From Oscarella lobularis (taxonomy: Eukaryota; Porifera; Homoscleromorpha; Homosclerophorida; Oscarellidae), in assembly GCF_947507565.1 (NCBI RefSeq), contig NC_089187.1:1798001-1862000 (forward strand): 64,000 nt of DNA. Reading direction: 5' to 3'. The notes below the pieces were generated by a model, which made no database searches, was not told where the DNA came from, and saw only the letters and a program-made list of their open reading frames with translations. Made by a program: the position numbers and the translations under genes. How positions within the stretch are numbered: position 1 is the first letter of the stretch; each line of letters starts with the position of its first letter. This document shows positions 21,913 through 33,755 of the stretch, in pieces.

Positions 21913-22738
21913 TTTCGATTCCTCGTCTACTCACCTACACCGTCACGTGAGGTTTTGAGTAGATAGAGGAAGCGGAGATCGTATGAAAACTTCGACTTAA
22001 ATTCGAATGTGGAAACGAGATCAAGGGAGGGCTAATAAGTGATCAGTTCCGGCTTGCCGTACGTTGGAGAGACGAAGAATCGCCTGGTCAGGGAAACGGT
22101 TATTCCTCAGTCAAAAGTCAGCCACTCAGTGACTGTCTGTGAAAATACTTGGTGATCTTAATAACTAAGGACGGGCCCCCACTGCGTTTATCAAGGAAAA
22201 GGAAGGACGTACATTATGCGTCTTCAGCCGTTTTTGTCAAGCCAAATGGCGATTACAAAAGTAAAGCATGCACTGGCTGCGTTGCAAGCCTTTCAGTGCT
22301 TTACTCTGAGAATTACCCGATACCGCATTTCTTTCTATAAAGAGATATGTTTAACGATTTGATTTATTAATTAAACTCGGAACCACTGGCTGTTTGAGAA
22401 ATAACGAGTTTTTTTGAAAGTAGCTGGGAAGAAAGATTATGCCATCGTCTTCGTTTGAATTCTATGAAGCCTGTCATTAGTATGATAATGAAGTTCGAGG
22501 AGTTCTAACAGATAGCGAAAATTTAAGCCTCATGTGTGTTTAGATCACAGGCGAGAAACACTTTCATATTTATGCTGATGCAGACTGAATTCCAAAAGAA
22601 AACTGACTAAGTGGACGTGACGTCATTTCGGCGTGTACTGCGCACTCTCGAGTCCCCCCTGTCGTTGTTGTTTGCGGCATTTACCTTCAGTGAGTCCTCC
22701 TTTGCCTTTTTTGCAGCGTTCAAACTTTGTCGTTGCAG
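21913..22738. other. Sialidase promoter side and upstream intergenic DNA
   Basis: Contains the presumed promoter of the minus-strand sialidase. Its first 50 bp (including a CACGTGA-type E-box at about 21944) are shared with the sialidase relic at 29.7 kb, so the duplication included upstream DNA. No other gene is supported; a plus-strand frame at 22611-22862 overlaps the fragment listed next. Confidence 0.4.
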
Positions 22739-22862
22739 AGAGATCATGCAATGCAACGATTTGCTTCTACGGATTGCTGACAAGCACCAATCGAGCAGCC
22801 TGAAACTACGCCGTTTGTACGACTCGACGCGAGCATTAGACAAACGTCTTTCCTGCAAGTAA
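22739..22862 (+). pseudogene. Fragment or exon related to the CARD/KH protein's central domain
   Basis: After an acceptor (cgttgcag) the peptide runs to RLYDSTRALDKRLSCK at a gtaaga donor. The end matches the corresponding end of exon 1 of the CARD/KH gene at 35.6 kb (RFYDSKREFSKRLFGK), including the same donor position (CAA followed by gtaaga or gtgaga). It lies just upstream of the Death/NB-ARC gene but its phase (2) does not match the next exon, so it may be a stray copy or a first exon whose partner I could not find. Confidence 0.35.
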
Positions 22863-23250
22863 GAGATATGTTGAAGTTGCACTCTACACGTACAGCGAGT
22901 AGAGCACGAGGGGCGGGAACGTGGCCCGAGGGCAAGACCCCGCCCGCCCGAATGCACTACGAGCATTCGGCAGTAGTGTAGCGTACTTGCAAAAATAACT
23001 ATCCCACCAAGACGGTTATTGCAGAGGTGCGCTTAGGCGCATATTCAAGACTTGCGCAAATGAACCAGTAATTACAAGGCAATGTACGTAAGCTAAGAAC
23101 AGCAAAGTTTCATACGCTTGTACATGTCTATCTTGTCTTTCTCTTTGCAGTATACAGCTCTGCAAAATCTTTGAACGCATCGGCTTCAGAGACTGACCCT
23201 GGCAATAATTAATTATTTAGAGATTTTTTGATTCGTCATCTCTTTCTTAG

Positions 23251-26200
23251 CCACGTCTCTCTATAAATTTGCTTTTGAAGAAGTTGGGCATTATTGGAAA
23301 GAGCTAGGCGCCTCTCTTGGAGTTCGCATGGCTGAGCTAACCGACGTTGAAGAGCACCACGCAATTCGTGGTCTAAGCGTTAAATTTATGGCCTGGGATT
23401 TGCTTGAGAAGTATCGAGCGGCCAACGGTCAGGAGCTGTCGTCTATAGAACGACTTCGCACGACGCTTCGCGAAGTTCAAAGATTGCGCAAAGCAGACAT
23501 TCCTCGTGGTGACAGGAGTATTGGCGGTAACCGTAAGACTACGGTTCTCTAAAGCCTTATAATTAGTTATTGATTTGTAGATATACTGCCTCGTTGCATT
23601 GTTGATGACCGTCGGTTTTACGGTAGAGATGATGAGCTGAAAAAGATTGCGCGCTATCTGTGGAACGGCAAGGAAAAAACCAGTCGAACGGAACCGTTGG
23701 ATTCTCAGAAAATTCAGGCATGTACAAAATGTCTATACTATATCTATTGGATGGTTTTAGATTGTGTCTGGTGTTGGTGGTGTCGGAAAAACGACTTTAG
23801 CTTTCAAATACGTTTGTCAATACGCCGAATCATATTCAGACGGCGTTTTCTACTTTAATGCCGAATCATATCCGTCTCTTCACTGGTCTTTGAGGGAAAA
23901 CGTAAGTTCAGTCTATGGGCAGGAATTCGTTGTCAAATTGAAACCGAAATTGCTCTAATTTTTTCTTCTTTAGATTATAAGGGCTGCTGATTTTAGCAGT
24001 GGCGTTTGCAGTTCTGTGAATTCTATTTCCGATGCTCTTCGTTGTTTCCTGCTCTATCTCAGATCTCATCCTCGATCTTTGCTCCTTTTTGACAATGCTG
24101 ACGAGTTTGACTTGGTCAAAGATTTCTTGCCCGGACCCCGAGCCACTTGTCACATTATTATCACGACGAGAAAAGCGCTGGCGCACGATATCGCTTATCA
24201 GCGAAATATCGAATCGCTGTCTTTGACTTCTCTTAAGAAGGAAAAGGCTGTCGTTGCTCTTCTCTGCTGGTCCGGAAAATCCGAAGAGTCCCTACAAGAC
24301 CTTGAATACAGCGAGAGAAAGTACGCAGAAAAGGTGGCGACAGAATCTCCCGTCGAGGGTCTTCCACTGGCTTTATCTCATGCTGGAACGTTCATTGAAA
24401 AGCGCAAAATAACCTTCTTAATGTACTGGAGGAAAATCGAAGCTGAAGCGAAGCGTTTGGAAGCGGCCGCCTTAAACTTAGACAGCTTCCTGCGCTACTT
24501 TCACTTGTCGCACCTGAAAGAGGATCTTAAGATGCATCACAGGGTTTCGAACTTCAGTCAGTTCATCCGTTTGGATCCTCGAACTATGACCAGAAATCTG
24601 TTTTGGAGGCTCAGTTGGCATACAAAGAGAGAGAAAAACATCGCGTGTTTCTCACATGGGAACTGGATATTAACGACGTGAGAGAAGACGATTCTCAGGA
24701 AAGTTATCTCTTTCTGAAGTGCGGCTCTGTCATGTCATCGCGAGACATTCCTCTGGACGTCGTTGCTGATGCTGCGTTTCCATATGAAACAAGTTCACTT
24801 GACAAACGATTCAAAGCTTCCAAGGCTATTGTGACCTTGAATGAGCGCTCGCTCATTCAGCAAGTCAGCGATCCTGATAACGATATGAATGTGACTTTTT
24901 CCATGCATCATTTGATACAAGCAAGCGTGCTGCAGCGAATAGGCGTAAACATGACTGAGTTCCGCAGCATTCTGAAGTTGGTTGCCAACGCTCTGCTCAA
25001 GCGCCTTCCTCCTTTGGAAGATTTAGGCAAGCGCGTGACTAGTCCGACTCTTCTTTCTCTTACTCCTCACATCTATGCAACTGTTGAGAAAATGCTTAGA
25101 GTGGGGATGCTTGATGAACCATGTTCAGGATTTATTGACTACTGCTGCTCTTTGGCTCTTTTTTATTCACACTACGAAGATTGTAAGCGATTGTGCTCTC
25201 TGCGCGTCGAAATCTTTGAGGCCAACATGGCAAAATTCTCCGAGGAAGAAATCCGCCATAGAAGACGAAATTGTAAGTAAATGAAATTTATATTTTATCT
25301 ACCTTGACGTTTGCATTAGATTACGTGTCTTTGGCATTAATTCTGAGTTGGAATCTGCAGAATCTAGAAGAAGTTGAGGAGAACATTCGGCGAGCTTTAG
25401 CAGGAAGAAATCTCGAAGACCTTACCAGTTGCGATGTCGTCTTTAACGCAGAAGGTTTTTCCTTATCACACTGATGTTCTTTCATTTGAAAGGTGATTAT
25501 TAATAGTGTTGTGCATGCTTGCGGTAACCCAAAACCTTCGTAATCTTCCGGATCTTGCTGAAATGACTCTTCGAAGAATTCTCAGCGCTTTCGATTCTGA
25601 AGGTCAACCATACGCGAGAGACATATCCTTTGGTAAATTATAGCGCAAGAAGAAGAACAAGGTTTCTTTGCCTCCAGCTTATCTTTTTGCTGTTTGCTAG
25701 TTTTGCTGCAACTCTCAAATCTCTACTTTCTGTCAGGAAGACTCGAAGATGGGCTGCCATCTGTGAAAAATGCTCTTTATTTGGCAAAATGTGGTCCTCG
25801 TGACCAGCTTGCTGCGTGTCAGTAAATTTCCTTCTTGTGAAACGTTTTTCTTGATGATCTTGTTTCAAAGGTTATTTCCTACTTGGTTGTTATCAGACGG
25901 CACTCAGTTTGTGTGATGAAGCTTCAGAAAATTTTGCTAAAAGTTTGTACATTTATCGGGATATACTTCCAGATACGCATCCATTTCTTGGAGCTAGTAA
26001 GTTCGCTTTGATTTGATTTGCGCAAGCTTTTCTTTTTTTTAGTTTATGCAGTTGTTAGCCAGAACTTGGTTCGGATGGGTCAGCATTCCCCTTCCCAAGC
26101 CTGCGAGCTCTCTCGCAAAGGTCTTTTACTTATAAGATCAGTGTGTCCGCCCGAGAATTTTCTCGTTGCTTTAGGTTGAGTGAACTCTAGCTAGAATGTA

Positions 26201-27110
26201 AGCATTATTAAAAAGTATGTGTCTATAGCTCTTAACCGGCATGGAGTCAATCTTTTTTCGTCGGGAAGGCATGAAGAAGCTATTCCAGTTATTAGAGACA
26301 GTTTGGCTTGCCTCGAAGAAGGACCCCAGGAATTCCTTACTCTGATCATAAAAGCAAACAGTAGAATTTTGCATAAATACCGAAAATGGCCTGGTTTATT
26401 GCTTTCTGTTGCAGATCTTGCTCATCTGGGAGTTGCTTTGCGTGAAGAAAATTTTACGTTAAACAGAAATGAAGTCATTCACTGCTTGAAAGAGTCGGTT
26501 GCCATTGGGACCGAAATCAGTGCTGCTAGAAAAGAAGAGTTTTCTTTAGGTACGCCGTTACAAGAATTCTACTTCTGCCCTCATAGTTATTTAATTTAAT
26601 TGGCGTGTTTTTTTTCTAAAGCCTTCTCATGCTTTCACCTTTGTGGAGTTTATATGAGAACGGGACAGCTGGATGAAGCTCTTGTAACAGCAAAAATAGG
26701 TTGGGATTCTACAAAGAATCTTCCTGCTGGCAACAAAGAAAAATCGCTGAGTGAGTTCCAGATGTTCAGTATGAACGTTATTTTTACTGTTCTGTTTCGA
26801 AGTGTGTTCAACGTACACGCAGTGCTTGAATTTGAATGGAAAGTCTGATGAAAGCGAAGAATTATTGACCAGAGTCTTTGAAGAAAGTAAACATCTGCCT
26901 CCAGACCATCCAGCTATCAAACCGCGTGAGTAAACAGGTCTATTTTGCTAGACGTTGTGCTTACAATGCGTATTGTTTAATCAAGTGCAAATTGCTAAAT
27001 TATCCCTACAAGCTTTGAAGATGAGTGCAGCATCTTTCAAGATATTATCAGCAATTTCTTCGGAAACTGGAAATGAGGTTCCTGACATTTTTGACGATGA
27101 TCTAGATTAA
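23251..27110 (+). CDS. Death / NB-ARC / TPR protein (Apaf-1- or NLR-like)
   Basis: Exons: 23251-23526 (Death domain, core HYWKELGASLGVR), 23581-23717, 23761-23901 (P-loop GVGGVGKTT), 23974-25272, then TPR exons 25320-25454, 25507-25632, 25701-25817, 25871-25996, 26043-26174, 26229-26549, 26622-26750, 26803-26925, 26986-27110. The NB-ARC part has the Walker B run SLLLFDNAD, the sensor IIITTRKA and the GLPLALSHAG motif. TPR helices are clear, for example SNLYFLSGRLEDGL. Such STAND proteins oligomerise on ligand or nucleotide exchange and recruit Death-domain partners for apoptosis or defence. The intron after 23717 uses a GC donor (CAG then gcatgt). Near 24530 the frame changes with no possible intron, so one indel or error is present. 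The 5' start is unresolved: an upstream exon with a GC donor at about 23200 is possible. Confidence 0.8.
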
Positions 27111-27289
27111 GAGGCTCCCATGCCTTTTTATAAAGTGATTAGGCAATTTTGCATATTTATTTCTGCCCACACAAAAAAGTTGCGGGGCATTTGCCATTTA
27201 TCATATTAGGTCTGTTGGTTTCAGAGCAGTGCCAGTAACAAATATTGTTCCAGGCATAACAATACAAACTAATATCTAGTGAGAAAATG
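27111..27289. other. 3' flank of the Death/NB-ARC gene
   Basis: AT-rich, no coding signal; borders the sialidase relic. Confidence 0.4.
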
Positions 27290-27572
27290 GAATAAAAGAT
27301 ATGTACATAGATTCAAAATTGATAGGTGAAGGCGACTCAGATCGTTTATAGAAGCATGCAGCTGTCGTTTTGTTAGTCTAGAATACGCCAAAAGTCCTTC
27401 GTAGATTCGCTCCACGTGGTCCCAGCAGAATAATGCACAGTCATATTCTGCCTCCCAAAGCGGCTGCGGCTCCACATTTGCATTCGAATGGATGAGAATT
27501 AATTAAAGCAAGAGATACACGTTGAACCTTCGTTTGGAACGACGTCAATGACACCTGACAGTTTGGATTAGA
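27290..27572 (-). pseudogene. Sialidase relic, 3' part
   Basis: The sequence follows the last 280 bases of the intact sialidase (20275-20550) closely, in the same orientation, but with several small deletions and insertions that break the frame (for example a loss around 27405 and an added aatggatgagaatt near 27487). It retains the Arg-Gln-Asn-Met segment. Non-functional. Its 5' counterpart lies 2 kb away at 29563-29750. Confidence 0.8.
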
Positions 27573-28743
27573 ACATGCGTTACCTATGTGAACAGGATTT
27601 CCTAACGTAAAGACCTTTGGTTGTGCCGTTACTAAAAAACGTCGCAGCAGTCAACTTATTGCAAGCTTTCGTCTTCTCGCCTCCGGGACTCTCTCGTATT
27701 TATCCGGGTAAACGGTGGAGCTGCTTCTGGGGTGAATGTTTCGACTAGGCTTTTCCGCGAGCTACCTTTTTGGCGTCAGCGACAGTTTCGAAGTAATTTT
27801 GCGCGGCGGTAGCGTTTTCACGTTAATGAGGCCCCCTCGCCGCCCTCGCCGGCAGTTTTTCGCATCTCAAAACAGAAAGAAAGCCTTGCAAGTGGAGATC
27901 GGATGTTCTGTTTGAAGGTATGCCGATGGTCTACGCTTAGACGGGCAGTCGACGGGACTCGTTGGTTCTCCGTCGAGCAAGACCGAAAATTACCCTTCTC
28001 TGCTTCGATGCTTGTCTTTCCTTTGTCGTGCATCGTAGGCTATTCTTCAACAACAAGGCGCAAGCTTAGGACTCGGAGCAGGTCATGTTTCAGCTAGAGG
28101 TATACGTGCGTGCGTTCACAGCATCCTTCGGGGCCACTGTCAGCTCGTTGGACGGATTTTACGAGATAACCTCCAACGAGGACTACTCCAGTTGAACAGG
28201 ATATGACATACCAGAGCCACTAATCCACGTAGACACAGTGACGATTCGGTTGACTTGTTTGCGTTTTCCGATTCGTCTTGACCTAACGCTACGAGTGGGA
28301 TACTTTTCGCACCTTCTTCCCCCCGGAATAATCTGTAGATCTCTATTCGCTTTTCTAAGCTTCGTTCTCTTCTATGGTTTGTGACTGCATGAGGATACTA
28401 AACGTACCCTAGTACAATAATTTTTTTTTCCCAGCTCAGGTTGAATGCATCGATCATCTTCAAATCTTTCCCACTTCACAGTAGCAAGCTAGTTCTAGCT
28501 GTACCTTAATAAGCTACCTTTAGATTATGCAGTAAGCCAGCTTGAAAATAGCTTAAAACCAGAACGTAAAGAATGAGAAGAGGCTAAGGAAAGAAGGCGC
28601 GTTTCTGTTAGTTAAGTCCCTTCATCGGCGCACAGAAGTCAGTTAATTCACGTCACGTGAGATTCACTTTTCCCAGAAGTCGTGATCATGAGTGAAACCA
28701 GAAGGGAAGAGAAGGGTGCATGGATCTGGTCTGTTCGTTCTAG
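27573..28743. other. Interior of the broken sialidase copy; no gene seen
   Basis: This stretch separates the two sialidase relic pieces. It shows no recognisable sialidase sequence and no convincing coding frame. It must be foreign insertion or heavily decayed sequence. Confidence 0.35.
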
Positions 28744-29163
28744 TCGAACTGGTTTCCTTGGGGAATAGGCATCTCTATTCTAATTGATGAAGATAAAGGA
28801 AAGACTGGTAAATATGAAGAATTGGAAGGCGGCGCAATTGCCGCAGTGGCATCTGTCTGCATTGGATTCTTTGGCTGTGGTATGTTCTTAGTACATCGCT
28901 CATCTCAGAACTGTTGCGAAGACATATGCGCAAGAGTTTGTGCTATAGTCCTTCTAACGGGGGCCCTTCTTTGCTCTTTGCCTTCCTTTATAATGTACGC
29001 CATAGCAGCGTCAAAGGCGGATAATCAAAAGGCTCTTATTGGTGCCGGTGCGGCTTTCTCGCTTATTTTAGCTGTGACGCAGGCTGGCCTTATATGGTTT
29101 GCGTGCGGCTGCGGCTGCTGCGATGACGAGGGTAGAAACCCAGGAACAGTAGTCGTATCATGA
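28744..29163 (+). CDS. Small multi-span membrane protein, function unknown
   Basis: An open stretch of about 140 codons ends at TGA 29161-29163. After an acidic/basic N-terminal part (DEDKGKTGKYEELEGG) it has three hydrophobic helices separated by short loops, with a Cys-rich tip (NCCEDICARVC) between the first two and a C-terminal Cys cluster (CGCGCC). The frame is closed by a TAG just upstream of an acceptor-like gttctag, so it is probably the last exon of a gene whose first exon is not certain (a MSETRREEK start at 28688 is a candidate). It lies between the two sialidase relics. No family is recognised; a tetraspan-like small protein is one possibility. Confidence 0.4.
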   Translation, partial: SNWFPWGIGISILIDEDKGKTGKYEELEGGAIAAVASVCIGFFGCGMFLVHRSSQNCCEDICARVCAIVLLTGALLCSLPSFIMYAIAASKADNQKALIGAGAAFSLILAVTQAGLIWFACGCGCCDDEGRNPGTVVVS

Positions 29164-29562
29164 TACCGTCAAAGTGCATGAGACTCCAAGACTAAGTCTT
29201 TTCTAAGCTGCCTGCTACTACTTCGTTTTCTTTCTTCTATGTTCTGAGTTCTTAGCTGAAGCACGCGTGTCTACTTACTTTAGAGCCGAATGTGCCCCTA
29301 CATATAGGTAGATACATCTTTTGCTACTCTACCTGATATAAGCACTGGCACTGCGTCAGTCTCTTGCGGAATTACGATAAACTTTAGAACTAGACGTCAC
29401 TAAAGAAACGCGAACTTGTCGCACTTACCAGAAGGCATTCCAACAGCGACTTTTCCCCGGCAATACAGACAAATGCCTTAGAAAACCTGGACCCTAGATT
29501 ACCGCTTCCTAATGCCAAAAACAGGTATTAGAGTGTTGACTAGGGATGAGAGTCAGCTCTAG
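29164..29562. other. Intergenic
   Basis: No coding frame or repeat recognised. Confidence 0.4.
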
Positions 29563-29750
29563 GGTTCCATTCGACGTCTGGACGAGACCGGGATGCGAAA
29601 CGTCTCGTAGCCTTCGCTTTTCTGCGAGAAGACTTTGAACTGCTGAAGGACGGAGGGAGACGAGTGGACGCCGGCCAGAACGAGAAACACGAGAGCCAAC
29701 ATTTTCGACTCCGCGTCTACTCACAAGTACCGTCGTCACGTGAGATTTTG
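29563..29750 (-). pseudogene. Sialidase relic, 5' part with promoter-side sequence
   Basis: Almost identical to 21772-21960: leader (MLALVFLVLAG in the same frame), the first propeller residues to the region just past the FRIP signature, plus about 45 bp upstream. One base missing relative to the intact gene (gacgagaccg versus gacgagacccg) changes the frame within the FRIP region. The remaining middle of the gene is gone. Confidence 0.85.
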
Positions 29751-29826
29751 AGTAGTAGAACTGTACAATATATACGGAGATTTGAAGGGCGTGACTACAG
29801 GAACAAGGTACTGTACGTGAAAAAAA

Positions 29827-32800
29827 TTAGAGTGTTAGTGACGTTCCGTAAATTTTGAGATATTCGTCTACAACAGCCCTCCTGGCAATGTGGACTCGAC
29901 TGCAAGCACGTAACAGATCACCAACTGTAGGCTGAGCGTCACTCTTTGCGGTAATCCATCGCTCTATGGCTCTCACTGAATTTTCCTCAGATGATCGTCC
30001 CCGGTCACTACCAATTTCGTCAATATCGTTAGAAGAGATAGGAAGGTGAATCGCCAGTTGAGACCAACGACGGCCAACTAATGAAGAGACGGTCAACACA
30101 ACTTGCCATGCGGCGGAGTTGTCAATCTCCAATACTTCTTCATCTGAAGGAAAGGAGCAACTCATCTTCTCAGCCGTAGAACTTTTAGCACCGACTAGTT
30201 TTCTTTTCCGAGGATTTGCATCCTCTTTAGCCGGATGTTCCTTTTCCTTTTTCCATGGCCGGACAACACGACAGTCACGAGATAATTTACCGGATATAAA
30301 ATGGAGAACACACTCGGGTTCTTTGCTAGTATCTACTGCCGCTGTTCGTGTAAAATTCAGTTCGTGTTTCATCCAGAAAGAATGAACTTCCATGAGGGCA
30401 AAACGAATCGAACGTCGCTTCTGGTCCTGTCTAATAGACCAGCCCTCTGACACCGACGCTTTAATTGTTAAATTCCGCTTCATTTCTACGTCAACAAAGA
30501 TAGGCAACGTCGTACGTAGACTCATTCTGCCAAGAGTGATATCTGCTTCTTTCAGCTTTGATTCTCTGCCAATCCTAATGAGCACATCCCACGCATCTTT
30601 AACCTGTTCTATGAGGGGAACATAGATTTGGCCGATAAGTTCAATATAGCCTTTCTTTTGACGCACACCAAACCCACAAAAATGACGCGTTGTAATGCTA
30701 ACATACTTTTCATCCAACGTGATAACGCTTTCATCTTGTTTTTCAGTTTGACCAGTCTGCGTAAGAGTAGCTATAGCAGAGTAGTTTTTAGATGGAGTTA
30801 CGTCTGAGTAATACAGCACGATTTCTCTTGTTTTTGTTTCTGACAAAATGAGTTGATGATCGAATTGAAAATGAACCGGAATCCGAAACTCTAGTTGATC
30901 TGGAGTAATTTCGATTAAAGTTTGCAAGCCTTCGTCTTCGCCGATGCGACAGTACGCCAACTTGATTACGATCTTCACAGTCACTCTCTGACCCCGACGA
31001 ATCGATCCACGAGGAACAGACAAACGATACTCTTCACCGAACTCACCTAAACACACAATTTCCTTACTCAAATGAGAAATTTCGGCATGAACTCTGGACA
31101 CGATATCAGACTTCTCCACTAAGGAATGATGTACGTGATTCACTGAAGTTTACCGTTATTACTTACCTTTAAGCAAAACGTTTCTATTGATATCAGAGCC
31201 CAGTAGAGGACCTAATCTTTCACGTGCTGCTTTCGCCACTAGAATAATCATTGGCAGACTAAGCAGCATTATAAGCAGTGACCTACTTGTCTTCCATTTT
31301 GACTCACCAACCGCCTTGGCAAGAGCTCTTCTATAACTATTAGGTTTTAATGCAGTAGACAACAGACTTGTTTTCAAAATCCTTGTTACATTTTTACTAG
31401 GAAAATTCCCTGTTGGCTTTCCAAACAGTGTAAGATTAGTTCCCTTCCATGTGCTAGATGATGTTGTGCCGTCATTAATGCGAATAATATCGCCATCTTG
31501 CAAATCGATTTCACTGTCGTTTTTAGCAGTAAATTTTCGCTTCGCAACAGCAAATTTAGAAGGCAACCAAGGATCCAAGTCGTTGAATGAAATGTGACCC
31601 ATAGAACCCAAAACCAAATCTCTGCAATCGGCACGCCACTTGTGCCTTCCCAACCTTCGTAGGACCGCTTCACCCGCACTGGGAATTTCTACCAGGTCAC
31701 CGCTGCGTAAGCCCAGGCCATGAAAGTCAATAGAATCACGGACTACAACAGCGTGTTTTATAACCATGAATTGCCTTAAAACAAACATGAGAGAAACGTC
31801 ACGAGAAGGATAAGGAACAACATGTCCCACAGGAAAGCTTCCTTGCTTCAGACTGTGAAGCAAAGACCGTCCTGTCCACCATGACTCATCACCCCTCGAT
31901 TTGTCAAACTGAACATCTCCAATCTCATCCCCTACTTCCAGACTCATTTCGTCTGACCGCTTGGCTGTGTACTGCTTAATGACCAAGCATTTGCAACTTG
32001 TTGGAATAAACTTTCCGGTTGATTCATATACTTCTTTTCCGCTTTCATTTTTTCTTTGTACTTCAACCAAGGTTGAAGGAAATCTTATTTTCTGTGCAAA
32101 GGCTCGTCCTGTCCACCAACCATCATCGCTCCATTCTGAAAGAACAAGTTTGTCTCCAGCTGTCAGATTGACGAACGATGCTAAATTGCCGTCTATGCAG
32201 CCAAGAACTGCTCCTAGAAGAGCCCCAATAGAAACCACCACTACTGTTACAAGAACTGCTCCAAATGGCGGTTCCATGTCAACATTGATGTTCAGAACTG
32301 TTGTGAACGCTGCACCAAATGCTCCTAGAACGGACGGCTCAAATCCAGCGGAAACCAACCTAGTCTCGTGCAGGACCTTTGAAGTGAGAGTCAAGGAAAG
32401 AAAGACCCCTCCAATTGACCCAAGAGCTGCGCCACTTATTTGACCAAAAGAAACGACATTTAAAATAACGAAATCGACTAATGCCCCTGCAGACGCTCCT
32501 GTACTAGAGCCGAGGGAAAGGCCGGTTACCAGGGCAACTAAAGTTAGTCCTGCCGACTTCTGGTCAAAGCCCATTACAACAGGAGATGTTCCCTTTACAG
32601 CAATTTTAATGGCTGGTCCGATTGCAAGTGGGACAGCCCCAGCCAGTACCGCTCCTGCCGTGGCACTGACTCCAGAAAAGATCGGTAGGCCTGCTAGCGT
32701 GACAATGCGAGGAAGTGCAGCGGAGAAAAGTGGCAGCAGTCCTCCCACTATAAACCCCATTACGAGGCCTGAAAGCCCGTTAATGACTGCGTATCCAAAA

Positions 32801-33125
32801 GGAGCGAAAAGCAGTGCTATTATAAAGGACGTGCAAATCAGAAGAAGTCCTTGACAAATTAGACGGTATAGCCAAAACTCGATTGTGAGAGCTGCGTTGT
32901 AATAGTAAAAAAGTGTCCTAACGACAAAATTTCCGAAGAAAAGTAGAAATGCCACAGCACCGAGCATCCAGAGTAGAGTCCGGCGAGCGTTGAAAGAAGG
33001 AAGAAGCTCAAGACGTCGAGCAGAGTAAGAAGAGATTACTCTGCAAATCAAAGATCCTAAAAAGCGATGTAATGCGCTCTTCTACACCATGTCTGCACTC
33101 AGAACTCACCGTTTTGCTTCTTCAT
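29827..33125 (-). CDS. Multi-membrane SH3 / ZU5 / Death-domain protein
   Basis: Three exons, 33125-33110, 33056-31167 and 31118-29827, with 53- and 48-bp introns, give 1065 residues. The N-terminal 300 residues hold a hydrophobic block: two or three classic helices, then long Gly/Ala-rich segments resembling glycine-zipper membrane helices. Four SH3-like units follow; the first two are clear (WSDDGWWTGRA then FPSTLVE; DESWWTGRS then FPVGHVVP), the last ends GNFPSKNVT. A further helix (SLLIMLLSLPMIILVA) leads to a ZU5 domain (LGEFGEEYRLSVPRGSI) and, at the C-terminus, a Death domain (LVGRRWSQLAIHLPISSND). ZU5-Death tails occur in UNC5, ankyrin and PIDD, where they signal death or NF-kB responses; joined to SH3 units and a polytopic membrane region the protein would be a membrane-anchored adaptor. 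The combination is not one I recognise. Confidence 0.8.
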
Positions 33126-33755
33126 GGTGGAAAGGTCACGAGCTAATTTTGCGCTTGCGTAGACGAGCTGCCGTACGACTTTGCGTAAGCGAAAGGCTGA
33201 GACTGGATCATTGCCTTCCTAGCTGGTCAAACCTTATGCAAGGCTCGCTGCTGAGATGTAGATCCTTAATTTAGATCTAGACATAGATCTCAGTGTGGCC
33301 AAGGCCGTTTTTTTGACCTATGGGATCTCAAAGGCTCTCTCAGATCTCAGACTAGTTCTCTGGGAATTCCTGTCTCTGTGCTGAGTAGGTCTTGGCTACG
33401 TGGCTTTCAAGACTCCCCAAGTGCTGCTGAGCTCTTCACCAAGAACGGCTGAAACCTCACGACTGTGCTGTTTTCTAAGATAGAGGTGTTCTACAAAACG
33501 CAGTCTTTTTGTTACGACACCACAAAGTTCAAAAAAAGTCTCCGCTGCGTTCTCATTCCTTTTCTAATGAGGTTTCAAGCAAAACTGCGGATATTATCAT
33601 ATAATTTTAATTTGGAAAACATACTGTAGCTATTTCTTACTGTAGTTTCTTGCAAAAGCCACTGTGTCTACCATATCTTTGGCAAGTGCTGTCGGCTTCC
33701 AATCGCGGGAATTTAGCCCGCGACGAACACTTGATTTTCTTACGTGAACGTCATA
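33126..33755. other. Promoter side of the ZU5/Death gene and 3' flank of the CARD/KH gene
   Basis: Repeated words around gatctcag / agatctaga (33255-33350) form short imperfect direct and inverted repeats. No gene seen. Confidence 0.4.

Noticed and set aside
31143-31166. A 24-bp intron in the ZU5/Death gene
   Set aside because: A later acceptor at 31119 gives a 48-bp intron with the same phase, matching local intron size.
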